A stretch of DNA of 64,000 nt from Actinoplanes oryzae (GTDB taxonomy: Bacteria; Actinomycetota; Actinomycetes; Mycobacteriales; Micromonosporaceae), in NCBI RefSeq assembly GCF_030757795.1, contig NZ_JAUQWH010000005.1, positions 54,827 to 118,826 of the forward strand, written 5' to 3'. The translations under genes were made by a program, and so were the position numbers. Positions 1-7,937 of this stretch are shown here, in pieces; position 1 is the first letter of the stretch; each line of letters opens with the position of its first letter. The notes under the pieces were generated by a model, which saw only the letters and a program-made list of their open reading frames with translations, was not told the DNA's origin and did not search any database.

Positions 1-296
1 TCGCCCCGCACGGCACGATCGCCCTCTACGCCCCCGGCGAGATCAAGGCCCCCGCCTTCAAGGCCATGCTCAAGAACGTCGGCATCCACTTCGTCCTGAC
101 CTACACGACCCCGGCCGCCGCGAAGGACGCCGCCGTGGCCGCCGTCGCCGAAGCAGTCAACGCCGGCGCCTTCCGCAGCGGCCCGGAGGCGGGCCTGCCG
201 ATCCTCCGCTTCCCCCTCGACCGCATCGCCGAGGCCCACGAAGCCGTCGAGAACCACGCCGTCGGCAAGGTCGTCATCGAGGTCACCCAGCCCTAG
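1..296 (+). CDS. MDR-family (quinone oxidoreductase-like) dehydrogenase, C-terminal part
   Basis: The window opens inside this gene; 97 residues are readable from base 3 to the TAG at 294-296. The ending RIAEAHEAVENHAVGKVVI is the usual C-terminal helix and strand of NADPH-dependent quinone oxidoreductases and related medium-chain dehydrogenases, where the AHxxxExxxxxGKxVI pattern closes the catalytic domain. Only this tail is visible, so neither the cofactor-binding motif nor the substrate can be judged. The family assignment rests on this C-terminal pattern. Confidence 0.8.
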   Translation, partial: APHGTIALYAPGEIKAPAFKAMLKNVGIHFVLTYTTPAAAKDAAVAAVAEAVNAGAFRSGPEAGLPILRFPLDRIAEAHEAVENHAVGKVVIEVTQP

Positions 297-339
297 CCCG
301 CCACACGCTCCCCCTGCCGCCGCTGCCCCGGCGAGCCGC

Positions 340-525
340 CACGCGCTGCAGCCGGGTCCCGCCGCCACCCAGTCCCGCCGCCACCGGGTTCCGCTGCCAC
401 CGGGTTCCGCCGTCGCCACGCGACGCTGCCCGCCGGGTCCGCTGCTGCCCGCCGGTGCCGTTGCCCGCCGGGTGCCGCTGCTGGCCGCCGGGTGCCGCTG
501 CTGGCCGCCGGTTCCGCTACCCGCC
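340..525. repeat. Degenerate GC-rich tandem repeat array
   Basis: This gene-free gap consists of short imperfect repeats built on CCGGGTnCCGCTGC and GCCCGCCGG. The clearest part is an exact 20-base tandem copy: 471-490 and 491-510 both read GGTGCCGCTGCTGGCCGCCG. Shorter, decayed units precede it from about 340. It lies between the convergent oxidoreductase and TIR genes. The cause looks like slippage; no protein is supported here. Confidence 0.75.
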
Positions 526-538
526 GAGCGGCCGCTCG

Positions 539-1939
539 TCACCTGGCGTTGATCAGCACCAGAGTCAGCGCTTCGAGAGCTCCCTCCCAGTCCGCGGCGA
601 AGTCGACACTCTGGAAGTCGCGCAGGGTGTCGCCTCCGCCGACCGGGACGGCGGGCACGGTGCAGTCGTCCAGCTTCGCGGGAATGAACCAGCTGAGCTC
701 TCGTGGCCGGCGCCGGATCTGCTCGATAGCCTGCTGCAGTTCCTCGTTCATGTAGGTACTCGACCGATTCGTGTACGACGTCGAGAAACACGCGATGAAG
801 AAGTCGCGCTCGGAAATCTCGTTCCTGATGACGTCCGCCCACCGTTGCCCGGGACGAAGATGGGTGCGGTCCATCCACACATCGACGCCGACGCGCCTCA
901 ACTCGGCCGCGATCCGGTCTACCGGGACTGCGTCGTCACGGATGTAGGACAGAAACACGCGGCTGCGCGGTTGAGTACCCGCCGAGAAGGCCCGGAACTC
1001 GGCCAGCACCTTGGTCCGCGCGGCGTCGTCGACGGCGGCCATCGGCACCGGATGACCTGCGATCGCCTCGGCAAGCCGGCTGTACGCGGCGAGCACCGAC
1101 CCCGGTCGGACCTTGGGCTCCACGAAGGAAGCCAGTACCTCGCCGTAGGCATACTCCGGGTCGTACGGAACGGCCATCGATCGCCAGTAATCCGCAACGT
1201 CCGGCACACCCGTGCCCGTCAGCACACCGTCGAGCATCCGCCGGACAGGGCCCTCGGGGTTTACGCTCACCGCGTCGGCCCGGTCCGCGCTGAGCATCGC
1301 CGGCACGGGAAAGATGCTGATGCCGGGCTCCTGACGGCGGATGGAGTTCGCCACAGCCGCCGTGCCGGTGATGCCCCCGCGGCTGAGTCCAAACAGAATG
1401 ATGACGGCATCTGGCATGTGAATCGTGGCGATGCCCGCGGCAGCCGCTGTTCCGGTAGCGGAGTCGAGCAGCGCGAAGTCGTAGTGATCAACCATCTGGG
1501 TGCGGAGGTCGTCCAGGAAACCGCGACCGCGTTCGCTCTGCCACAGTGCGTCCCAATCCATCTCGCTGGCGCTCTGGGCATAACCGGCATCCTGCAAGCC
1601 GGCAGGCACGAGATCGATGATGCCCCCTTCCGGGAATTCCCAGTCGATGGCGACCGCCGACGTCCAGAGCGGCGTGGGCCCGGTAGCCGATCCGAGGATC
1701 AGGTCGAGCAGGCCCGTCGTGCGGCGCAAGTTGCTGTCGCGCAGAAAGGGATGGAGGTGATTGTGCAGGCTCGGCGCTTCGAGATCCCAGTCCATGACAA
1801 GGACTCGATAGCCGGCCCCGGCCAGCAACCAGGCCGTATTCACCAAGGCCATGGTGCGCCCGACGCCGCCACGGTAGGAGTAGAACGTGATGATCCGTCC
1901 TGCCATCACCTCATGATGACAGGCGGCGACCCTGGTCAC
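539..1939 (-). CDS. KGGVGR-variant P-loop ATPase fused to a C-terminal TIR domain
   Basis: This 466-residue protein has two parts. Residues 15-60 carry a deviant ParA/MinD-type Walker A (RGGVGRT, 23-29) and the strand VLVMDWDLEAP, typical of KGGVGR-motif ATPases. From residue 325 (RSRVFLSYIRDD) to the end is a TIR domain. Its STSYTNRSSTYMNEEL segment matches the conserved TIR helix and supplies a glutamate (E399/E400, most likely E400) where NAD-cleaving TIRs have their catalytic residue. The GTG start overlaps the TetR stop as GTGA; an internal ATG at 1906 (MAGRIITFY) is an equally possible start. Line 781-840 is 57% G+C by hand count, low for this window, which hints at transfer. Role in NAD depletion or signalling is inference. 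Confidence 0.85.
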   Translation of the reverse strand: MTRVAACHHEVMAGRIITFYSYRGGVGRTMALVNTAWLLAGAGYRVLVMDWDLEAPSLHNHLHPFLRDSNLRRTTGLLDLILGSATGPTPLWTSAVAIDWEFPEGGIIDLVPAGLQDAGYAQSASEMDWDALWQSERGRGFLDDLRTQMVDHYDFALLDSATGTAAAAGIATIHMPDAVIILFGLSRGGITGTAAVANSIRRQEPGISIFPVPAMLSADRADAVSVNPEGPVRRMLDGVLTGTGVPDVADYWRSMAVPYDPEYAYGEVLASFVEPKVRPGSVLAAYSRLAEAIAGHPVPMAAVDDAARTKVLAEFRAFSAGTQPRSRVFLSYIRDDAVPVDRIAAELRRVGVDVWMDRTHLRPGQRWADVIRNEISERDFFIACFSTSYTNRSSTYMNEELQQAIEQIRRRPRELSWFIPAKLDDCTVPAVPVGGGDTLRDFQSVDFAADWEGALEALTLVLINAR

Positions 1940-2508
1940 CGGGTCCGCAGGGCGCCGTGCAGGAAGAGGTCGACGAGCTGCGTGGCGGGGATCGGCGGGG
2001 CTTGCGGGTCGACGGGGCGCATTCCGCCGTACGCCATGCCCACGAACGCCTCCGCGAGGACGCCGGCGGGCAGGCGCAGGTGCTGCTCGTCCGGCTCCAG
2101 CACCGTGGCGACCGCTTGGCGGAGCTCGCCGTCGGGGATGGCCGGCCGCCTCCCGGTGACCTCGGGTGCCGCCGGGCCGGTGAGGATTTCGTCCAGCTCG
2201 GCGCGGACGCGGCGCTGGTAGTCGTCGAGGATGTCGATCACCGCGACGAGGCGGGCGTCGAGCGGGCGGCCGGGCGGGATCGCGATCAGCCGCTGGATCT
2301 CCGGGGCGGGGTTCATGGCTTCGCGTACGGTTCCGGTCAGCCAGGCGGCGCAGGCCTGCACGACTGCTTCCTTGTCGGCGAAGTGGGCCAGGAGGTCGGA
2401 TTCGGCGATGTCCGCCGCCCGGGCGATCCGTGCCGTGGTGAGTGTCTCGTACTCACCCAGCAGCGGGATCGTGGCCCGGACGACGGACTGGCGCAGCTCG
2501 TCGCTCAT
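1936..2508 (-). CDS. TetR-family transcriptional regulator
   Basis: A 190-residue protein. The N-terminal helix-turn-helix (TTARIARAADIAESDLLAHF followed by DKEAVV) is the standard TetR DNA-binding domain; the remainder is a helical ligand/dimer domain with no recognisable inducer family. Its stop overlaps the start of the ATPase-TIR gene by four bases, and it begins 30 bases after the exporter gene ends, so exporter, regulator and TIR gene probably form one transcript. It may autoregulate that unit. The exporter already has a divergent TetR at 4037, so this second regulator more likely serves the TIR gene. Confidence 0.85.
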   Translation of the reverse strand: MSDELRQSVVRATIPLLGEYETLTTARIARAADIAESDLLAHFADKEAVVQACAAWLTGTVREAMNPAPEIQRLIAIPPGRPLDARLVAVIDILDDYQRRVRAELDEILTGPAAPEVTGRRPAIPDGELRQAVATVLEPDEQHLRLPAGVLAEAFVGMAYGGMRPVDPQAPPIPATQLVDLFLHGALRTR

Positions 2509-2538
2509 TTCTTCAAGGTAGAGCGGCCGGGGTAGGGG

Positions 2539-3945
2539 TCAGTCGCGGCGGTTGGGGAGGAAGCAGGCGATCACGGCGCCCACCGCGATGATGGCGGCGC
2601 CGACCAGGACGGCGGGGCGGAGGCCGTCCACGAAGGACTGCTGGGTGGTGTAGCCGCCGTGCTCGGCGAAGATGCTGGCCAGGACCGCGACGCCGGCGGC
2701 CACGCCCAGTTCGCGGATGGTGTTGTTGGCGCCGGAGGCCACGCCGCGGCGCTCGGGGGTGACGCTGGCCAGGGCCATGGTGCTGATCGGGGCGAAGGTC
2801 AGGCCCATGCCGATGCCCGCCAGGGCGAAGGCGGTGACCAGGTCGCCGTACTGGACGGTGGTGGTCGTGGCGAGGCCGATCCAGGCGACGCCCGCGGCGA
2901 GGAAGAGCTGGCCGGCGACGATCAGGGTGCGCAGGCCCACGCGGCTCGCGACCAGGCCGGCGAGCGGGGCGACGATCATCGGGGCGGCCGTCCAGGGCAG
3001 GGTGCGCAGGCCGGCGTCGAGCGGGCTGAGGCCCTGGACCACCTGGAAGAACTGGGCGAGCAGGAAGACCGCGCCGAACGCGCCCGCCGAGAAGGTCAGG
3101 GTGACCAGGCTGACGAGGCTGAAGCCGCGCGAGCGGAAGAGGCCGAGCGGCAGCATCGGGTCGCGGAAGAAGCGCTGCCAGGCGACGAAGGCGAGCAGCA
3201 GGACCGCGCCGCCGATCAGCATCGACAGGATGCGGGCGGAGGTCCAGCCGCGGTCGGGGCCGTCCACGACACCCCAGACGAGCAGCAGCATGCCGGCGGC
3301 GGAGAGGACCAGGCCGAGCGGGTCGAGGCGGCGGGCCCCGCCGTGGGACTCGCGCAGGACCGTGAAGGCGAGGACGACCGCGGCGACGCCGACCGGGACA
3401 TTGATCCAGAAGATGAAGGACCAGTGCAGGCCCTCGACGACCGCGCCGCCGACCACCGGGCCGACGGCGACGCCGAGGCCGCTGATGCCGCCCCAGATGC
3501 CGACCGCTGCGTTGCGCATCCTGTCGGGGACGGCCTGCGACAGCAGCGTGAGGGACAGCGGTGCGACGGCGGCGCCGCCGAGGCCCTGGACGGCGCGGGC
3601 GGCGGTGAGCATCCACGGCTCCGTGGCGAGGGCCGCGGCGGCGGAGGCGAGGGTGAAGACGACGATGCCGCCCAGGTACATGCGGCGGCGGCCGAGGCGG
3701 TCGCCGAGGGCGGCGAAGGTGAGGAGGAAGGCGGCGAAGGGCAGCGTGTACGCGTTGACGAACCACTGGAGGTCGGTCAGTGAGGCCCCGAACTCGGACC
3801 GGATGACGGGCAGCGCGGTCGTCACGACCAGGTTGTCCAGCGTGACCATGAACGTCGGGATGCCGACGGCGGCGATCACGGCGGCCAGAGGGGCGGCGCG
3901 GCGGCGGTGCTCTTGCTGCGGGACAGGCGTCTCGAGGACGGACAT
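2539..3945 (-). CDS. MFS drug exporter, DHA2 (14-TM, EmrB/QacA) family
   Basis: The 468-residue product starts at MSVLETPVPQQEHRRR; the ATG at 3945 has a GGGGG-type ribosome site, whereas the longer frame up to 4056 runs through the operator region. The motif MVTLDNLVVTTALPVIRSEF in the first membrane segment and LGDRLGRRRMYLGG after the second are DHA2 hallmarks, and 14 hydrophobic segments fit. It is a proton-coupled efflux pump for lipophilic or cationic compounds in the cytoplasmic membrane. The divergent TetR at 4037 and the repeats between them indicate drug-responsive repression. Substrate unknown. Confidence 0.9.
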   Translation of the reverse strand: MSVLETPVPQQEHRRRAAPLAAVIAAVGIPTFMVTLDNLVVTTALPVIRSEFGASLTDLQWFVNAYTLPFAAFLLTFAALGDRLGRRRMYLGGIVVFTLASAAAALATEPWMLTAARAVQGLGGAAVAPLSLTLLSQAVPDRMRNAAVGIWGGISGLGVAVGPVVGGAVVEGLHWSFIFWINVPVGVAAVVLAFTVLRESHGGARRLDPLGLVLSAAGMLLLVWGVVDGPDRGWTSARILSMLIGGAVLLLAFVAWQRFFRDPMLPLGLFRSRGFSLVSLVTLTFSAGAFGAVFLLAQFFQVVQGLSPLDAGLRTLPWTAAPMIVAPLAGLVASRVGLRTLIVAGQLFLAAGVAWIGLATTTTVQYGDLVTAFALAGIGMGLTFAPISTMALASVTPERRGVASGANNTIRELGVAAGVAVLASIFAEHGGYTTQQSFVDGLRPAVLVGAAIIAVGAVIACFLPNRRD

Positions 3946-3964
3946 CGTAACCCCCGACGAAGTT

Positions 3965-4028
3965 GTTATTCGCTGATAACCAGAGTTAAGCATCGGCTGA
4001 TTACTTAAGCAAGTCATCGGCTGATAAC
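3965..4028. promoter_or_regulatory. TetR operator repeats between exporter and repressor
   Basis: The 91-base divergent gap holds GTTATtcgctgATAAC (3965-3980, arms inverted) and two further copies of its right half: CGGCTGATTAC (3994-4004) and CGGCTGATAAC (4018-4028). The last copy ends eight bases before the TetR start codon. Repeated half-sites in a TetR/MFS divergent gap are the usual layout for a self-repressing efflux switch; binding itself is inferred. Confidence 0.6.
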
Positions 4029-4036
4029 CTGGCACC

Positions 4037-4576
4037 ATGACCAGGTCACGCCTCACCGCCGAGGAACGCTACGACCAGGTCGTCCGCGCCGCCGTCACCG
4101 CCTTCGCCGAGGGCGGCTACAAGGGCACGACGACCGACCAGGTGGCCCGGCTCGCCGGCGTCTCCCAGCCGTACGTGATCAGGCTCTTCGGCGGCAAGCA
4201 GAACCTCTTCGTCGCCGCCCTGCAGCACGCGTGCGGCCGGGTCGAGCAGCACTTCCGGGCCGTGGCCGACGAGGATCCGACGCTCAAGGCCCTGGGCGAG
4301 GCCTACGCCGCCCTGCTCGGCGAGCGCGAGGTCATCGTCATCCTGCTGCACGGCTTCACGACGGGCTCCGACCCGGCGCTCGGCCCGGTCGTGCGCGAGC
4401 TGTTCGGCCGCATCTACACGTCCGTGCGCGAGCTGACCGGGGCGAGCGTCGAGGAGGCCGGCGAGTTCATGGCCACGGGCATGCTCCTCACCGTGCTGGG
4501 CGCGATGAACGTCATCGGCCCCGGAGCCGTACCCCCGGAAGGCTGGTCCGCCGACCTCATCGACACGTTCCGTTAG
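4037..4576 (+). CDS. TetR-family repressor, probable regulator of the divergent MFS exporter
   Basis: A 179-residue protein with a canonical TetR N-terminus: FAEGGYKGTTTDQVARLAGV then SQPYVIRLFGGKQNLFVAAL. The C-terminal half is helical and would bind the inducer. The start ATG directly follows the repeated CGGCTGATAAC elements. Its divergent position next to the DHA2 exporter makes it the likely drug-sensing repressor of that pump and of itself. It ends four bases before the convergent ABC transporter gene. Confidence 0.9.
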   Translation: MTRSRLTAEERYDQVVRAAVTAFAEGGYKGTTTDQVARLAGVSQPYVIRLFGGKQNLFVAALQHACGRVEQHFRAVADEDPTLKALGEAYAALLGEREVIVILLHGFTTGSDPALGPVVRELFGRIYTSVRELTGASVEEAGEFMATGMLLTVLGAMNVIGPGAVPPEGWSADLIDTFR

Positions 4577-4580
4577 CCGG

Positions 4581-6416
4581 TCAGAGGAAGCCCCCCGACT
4601 GCCGCGCCCACAACGCCGCGTACAAGCCGTCGCGGGCGAGCAGCTCGGCGTGCGTGCCCTCCTCGGCGACCCGCCCCGCGTCGAGCACGACGATGCGGTC
4701 CATCCGGGCGATCGTGGACAGGCGATGGGCGATCGCGATCACCGTACGCCCGCTCAGCACCTCGTCCAGCGTCTCGTGCACCGCGGCCTCCACCTCGGAG
4801 TCGAGCGCCGACGTGGCCTCGTCCAGCACCAGGATGGGCGCATCCTTGTGGAACGCCCGCGCGAGCGCGACCCGCTGCCGCTGGCCGCCCGAGAGCGTCA
4901 CGCCGCGCTCGCCGACCTGGGCGTCGTACCCCGTGTTGCCGTCGGTGTCCCGCAGCCCCGCGATGAAGCCGTCGGCCGCAGCGCGCCGGGCGGCGGTGCG
5001 CACCGAGCCGTTGAGCGCCGCGCCGGCGATGTTGTCGCGTACCGACCGGGCCAGCAGCATGGTGTCCTGCGTGACCACCGCGATCTGCCGGCGCAGGCTC
5101 TCCTGGGTGACGCCGCGGACGTCCTGCCCGTCGATCGTGATCGAGCCCGCCTCCGCGTCGTGGAAGCGCAGCAGCAGGCCGACCAGCGTGGACTTCCCGG
5201 CCCCGGAGCGCCCGACGAGCCCGACGCGCTCGCCCGGCGCCACGGTCAGGCTCACCCCGTCGAGGCCGCCGCCGCCCGCCCGGCCGTAGTGGTGCGAGAC
5301 CCCGTCGAACCGGATCCCGCCGCCGCGCACGCTGAGTGCCCGGGCGCCGGGCGCGTCGGCGACCAGCCACGGCTGCGCCACGGTACGCAGGGAGCGCCGC
5401 AACGTCCCCACCGAGCCGAACAGTCCGGACACGCCGTCGATCAGCCACTCCGCCATGCCGGTGATCCGGAAGCTGAGCGCCAGGGCCGCCGCCACGAGCC
5501 CGAGCGGCGCGGCGCCCGTCTGCCACAGCGCGATGCCCCACCCCGCTAGGCTGACCAGCAGCACCCCGCTGAGGAAGAGCATCCCGGAGTTGATGGTCAC
5601 CTCGACCCGCTGCACGTCGCACCGGGCCCACCGCGCCGCCGCCAGCACCCGGCGCGCGTGCTCGTCCTCCCCGGCCCGGTCGGCGAAGAGGGCGAGGGTG
5701 TCACTGTTGGCGTAGGAGTCCACGAGCAGCCCGGTGACCGCCGCGTTCCGGAGCTGCAGCCGGTCCGAGGCGTCGCGGTAGCGCGGGATCACGTACGCCA
5801 TCAGTCCCGCATAGAGCCCAATCCACCCCAGCAGCGGCAGGATCAGGCGAGGATCGGTCGCGCCGAGCAGCACGACCGACCCCACGATGTACGCGGTGAC
5901 GGCCGCCACGGTGTGCATGACGCTGTAGACGGCATCGGTCGCCGCCGCGGCCCCCTCCCGCACGTCCGTGGCCACAGTCCCGGCCAGCCTGCGCCGGAAC
6001 CACCCCACCGACTGGCGCGACACGTGCCGATGCAGGCGCCACAGCAGCCGGGCCTGAGCATTCGGCCGGTAGCCGATGTCGTCGACGCCCTCGTTCAGCA
6101 ATCCGAGCAGGGGCCGCACGACCAGGATCAGCCCGGCGGCCACCACGAGCCCGGCGCCGTGCTCGGCCCACAACCGGCCCGGGACGGTGGACGCGAGCGT
6201 GTCGACCAGGCGGCCCGCGTACCCGATGAGCCACACCTCGACGGCCTGCCCGAGCACCGTGAGAATCAGGCCGGCCGCGATCACCCGCCGCAGCGGGCGC
6301 AGCTCGTGGAGCAGGAACGCACGCACCCCGGCCGGGGGCGTGCTGAGATCAGGGTCCGAGAACGGGTCGTCCGCCCGCTCGAGAAGTCGGAACAACAAGG
6401 ATGCCCTCCGGGGCAC
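4581..6416 (-). CDS. ABC exporter, fused permease/ATPase half-transporter
   Basis: The 611-residue protein has an N-terminal six-helix exporter domain (about residues 40-330) followed by an ATPase domain with Walker A GLVGRSGAGKSTLV, signature TLSGGQRQRVALARAF, Walker B PILVLDEATSALD and switch histidine in IAHRLST. It resembles MsbA/MdlB-type multidrug or lipid exporters and would act as a dimer in the membrane. The longest frame starts with GTG at 6416, but TTG at 6398 has GGAGG at the right distance and may be the true start. No partner half-transporter is adjacent, so a homodimer is likely. Substrate unknown. Confidence 0.9.
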   Translation of the reverse strand: MPRRASLLFRLLERADDPFSDPDLSTPPAGVRAFLLHELRPLRRVIAAGLILTVLGQAVEVWLIGYAGRLVDTLASTVPGRLWAEHGAGLVVAAGLILVVRPLLGLLNEGVDDIGYRPNAQARLLWRLHRHVSRQSVGWFRRRLAGTVATDVREGAAAATDAVYSVMHTVAAVTAYIVGSVVLLGATDPRLILPLLGWIGLYAGLMAYVIPRYRDASDRLQLRNAAVTGLLVDSYANSDTLALFADRAGEDEHARRVLAAARWARCDVQRVEVTINSGMLFLSGVLLVSLAGWGIALWQTGAAPLGLVAAALALSFRITGMAEWLIDGVSGLFGSVGTLRRSLRTVAQPWLVADAPGARALSVRGGGIRFDGVSHHYGRAGGGGLDGVSLTVAPGERVGLVGRSGAGKSTLVGLLLRFHDAEAGSITIDGQDVRGVTQESLRRQIAVVTQDTMLLARSVRDNIAGAALNGSVRTAARRAAADGFIAGLRDTDGNTGYDAQVGERGVTLSGGQRQRVALARAFHKDAPILVLDEATSALDSEVEAAVHETLDEVLSGRTVIAIAHRLSTIARMDRIVVLDAGRVAEEGTHAELLARDGLYAALWARQSGGFL

Positions 6417-6531
6417 TCGATCGGCTGAGGGTCGGAAGAATCCCTGTCGTCCTCATGCCGGCCTCCTCGTCCGTCCCGGTCGCCCCCCACGTTCGCCAGC
6501 CCGCCCCGGCCTGTCAACCGAATACCCCGGC

Positions 6532-6876
6532 TCAGCTCCAGGCGGGCTTGCCGCCGGCGGCGGTGGAGGTGACGTCGGGGCCGATGAGCAGGAAGTGGGC
6601 CTCGTCGCCGTCGACGCGGGGGCAGTGCTCGACGCCCCGCGGGATGACCAGGAGGTCGCCCGGTTCCAGCGGCACGTCGCCGTCGCGCAGCTGGATCGTC
6701 AGCTTGCCGGCGAGCAGGAGGAAGGTCTCGTCCTGGTCGTCGTGGGAGTGCCAGGTGGTGGAGCGGGTGCCCTTGGCCACCTTGAGGAGGTTGCCGTTGG
6801 CGGCGGCGAGGACCTTCTGGGACCAGAACTCGGTGAGGGCGGCCGCCTCGCCGGCCACGGCGTACTTGGTGAGCAT
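6532..6876 (-). CDS. Small single-domain cupin protein
   Basis: A 114-residue cupin. It shows both metal motifs: STTWHSHDDQDETFLLLAGKL (His, His and Glu of motif 1, residues 40-60) and PGDLLVIPRGVEHCPRVDG (motif 2 with the last His). The size and the wording of the motifs match the cupin-2 group used as small metal-binding enzymes or sensors. The ATG at 6876 begins MLTKYAVAG; the frame extends much further upstream but overlaps the divergent regulator. It sits head-to-head with a GlxA-type regulator, 51 bases away, which may control it. Substrate unknown. Confidence 0.85.
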   Translation of the reverse strand: MLTKYAVAGEAAALTEFWSQKVLAAANGNLLKVAKGTRSTTWHSHDDQDETFLLLAGKLTIQLRDGDVPLEPGDLLVIPRGVEHCPRVDGDEAHFLLIGPDVTSTAAGGKPAWS

Positions 6877-6927
6877 GCCTTGATCGTGCCCGCGCGCCGG
6901 CGCGGACAGCAGTGGTAGGAATGACCG

Positions 6928-7896
6928 ATGCCGCAAGGATCCTCGCACCGGGTCGTGCTCGTGGTCGACGAGCAGTCCAACCCCTTCGAGGTGGGGTGCG
7001 CCTGCGAGATCTTCGGGGGCCCGCTGCGGCCCGAGATCGGATTTCCGCTGTACGACCTCCGCGTGGCCGCCCCGCGCCGGTCCACCCCCATGCGCGACGC
7101 GCTGTTCAGCATCGGCGCAGTGGGCCGGCTCGACGAGATCGACCGGGCCGACACCGTCATCGTGCCGAACCGCCCGTACGTGGAGACGCCCTCCCGCCCG
7201 GCCCTGCTCGCCGCCCTCCGCCGCGCCCACGCCCGGGGCGCCCGGCTGGTCGGCCTGTGCACCGGCGCGTTCACGCTCGCCGAGGCGGGCCTGCTCGACG
7301 GGCGCCGGGCGACGGTCCACTGGACGCTGGCGGAGGAGTTCCGGCAGCGCTTTCCCGCGGTACGCCTGGAGCCCGAGGTGCTGTTCGTCGACGACGGCGA
7401 GCTGCTGACGTCGGCCGGCAGCGCCGCCGCCCTGGACCTGGGCCTGCACATCGTCCGGCGCGACCACGGCGCCGAGATCGCCAACCACGTCAGCCGCCGC
7501 CTGGTCTTCGCCGCCTACCGCGACGGCGGCCAGCGCCAGTTCGTCGAGCGCCCGATGCCGCCGGCCGGCGACCAGTCCCTCGCGCCGGTGCTCGCCTGGG
7601 CCCAGCAGCGGCTGGACGAGCCGATCGCCGTCGCGGACCTCGCCCGCCGCGGCGGGATGAGCGTGGGCAGCCTGCACCGCCGGTTCCGCGCCGAGCTGGG
7701 CACCACTCCCCTGGCCTGGCTGACCACCGAGCGCGTCGCCCTGGCCTGCCGCCTGATCGAGCAGGGCACGCCCGGCCTCGAAACGGTCGCCCGCCGCGCC
7801 GGCCTCGGCACCGGCGCGACCATGCGCGCCCTCTTCAAGCGCCACCTCGGCGTGAGCCCGGCCGACTACCGCCGCCGCTTCGCCGGCGCGTCCTGA
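6928..7896 (+). CDS. GlxA-family transcriptional regulator (DJ-1/PfpI domain plus AraC DNA-binding domain)
   Basis: In this 322-residue protein the first 190 residues form an amidotransferase-like DJ-1/PfpI fold with the nucleophile-elbow sequence GLCTGAFTLAEAGLLDGRR and the ATVHW strand typical of GlxA regulators. Residues about 210-320 hold two AraC helix-turn-helix units (VADLARRGGMSVGSLHRRF and the closing HLGVSPADYRRRF). Members are usually transcription activators; the cysteine domain is generally thought not to be catalytic. The divergent cupin gene is the natural target. The effector cannot be read from sequence. Confidence 0.92.
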   Translation: MPQGSSHRVVLVVDEQSNPFEVGCACEIFGGPLRPEIGFPLYDLRVAAPRRSTPMRDALFSIGAVGRLDEIDRADTVIVPNRPYVETPSRPALLAALRRAHARGARLVGLCTGAFTLAEAGLLDGRRATVHWTLAEEFRQRFPAVRLEPEVLFVDDGELLTSAGSAAALDLGLHIVRRDHGAEIANHVSRRLVFAAYRDGGQRQFVERPMPPAGDQSLAPVLAWAQQRLDEPIAVADLARRGGMSVGSLHRRFRAELGTTPLAWLTTERVALACRLIEQGTPGLETVARRAGLGTGATMRALFKRHLGVSPADYRRRFAGAS

Positions 7897-7937
7897 CCCC
7901 GGCGGATTCTGTCGCAGGGGGCTGATAGCTTCTGGCC

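Noticed and set aside
2513..3766. 417-codon Arg/Pro-rich frame overlapping the exporter
   Set aside because: Same-strand shifted shadow of the DHA2 gene with no start signal or domain.
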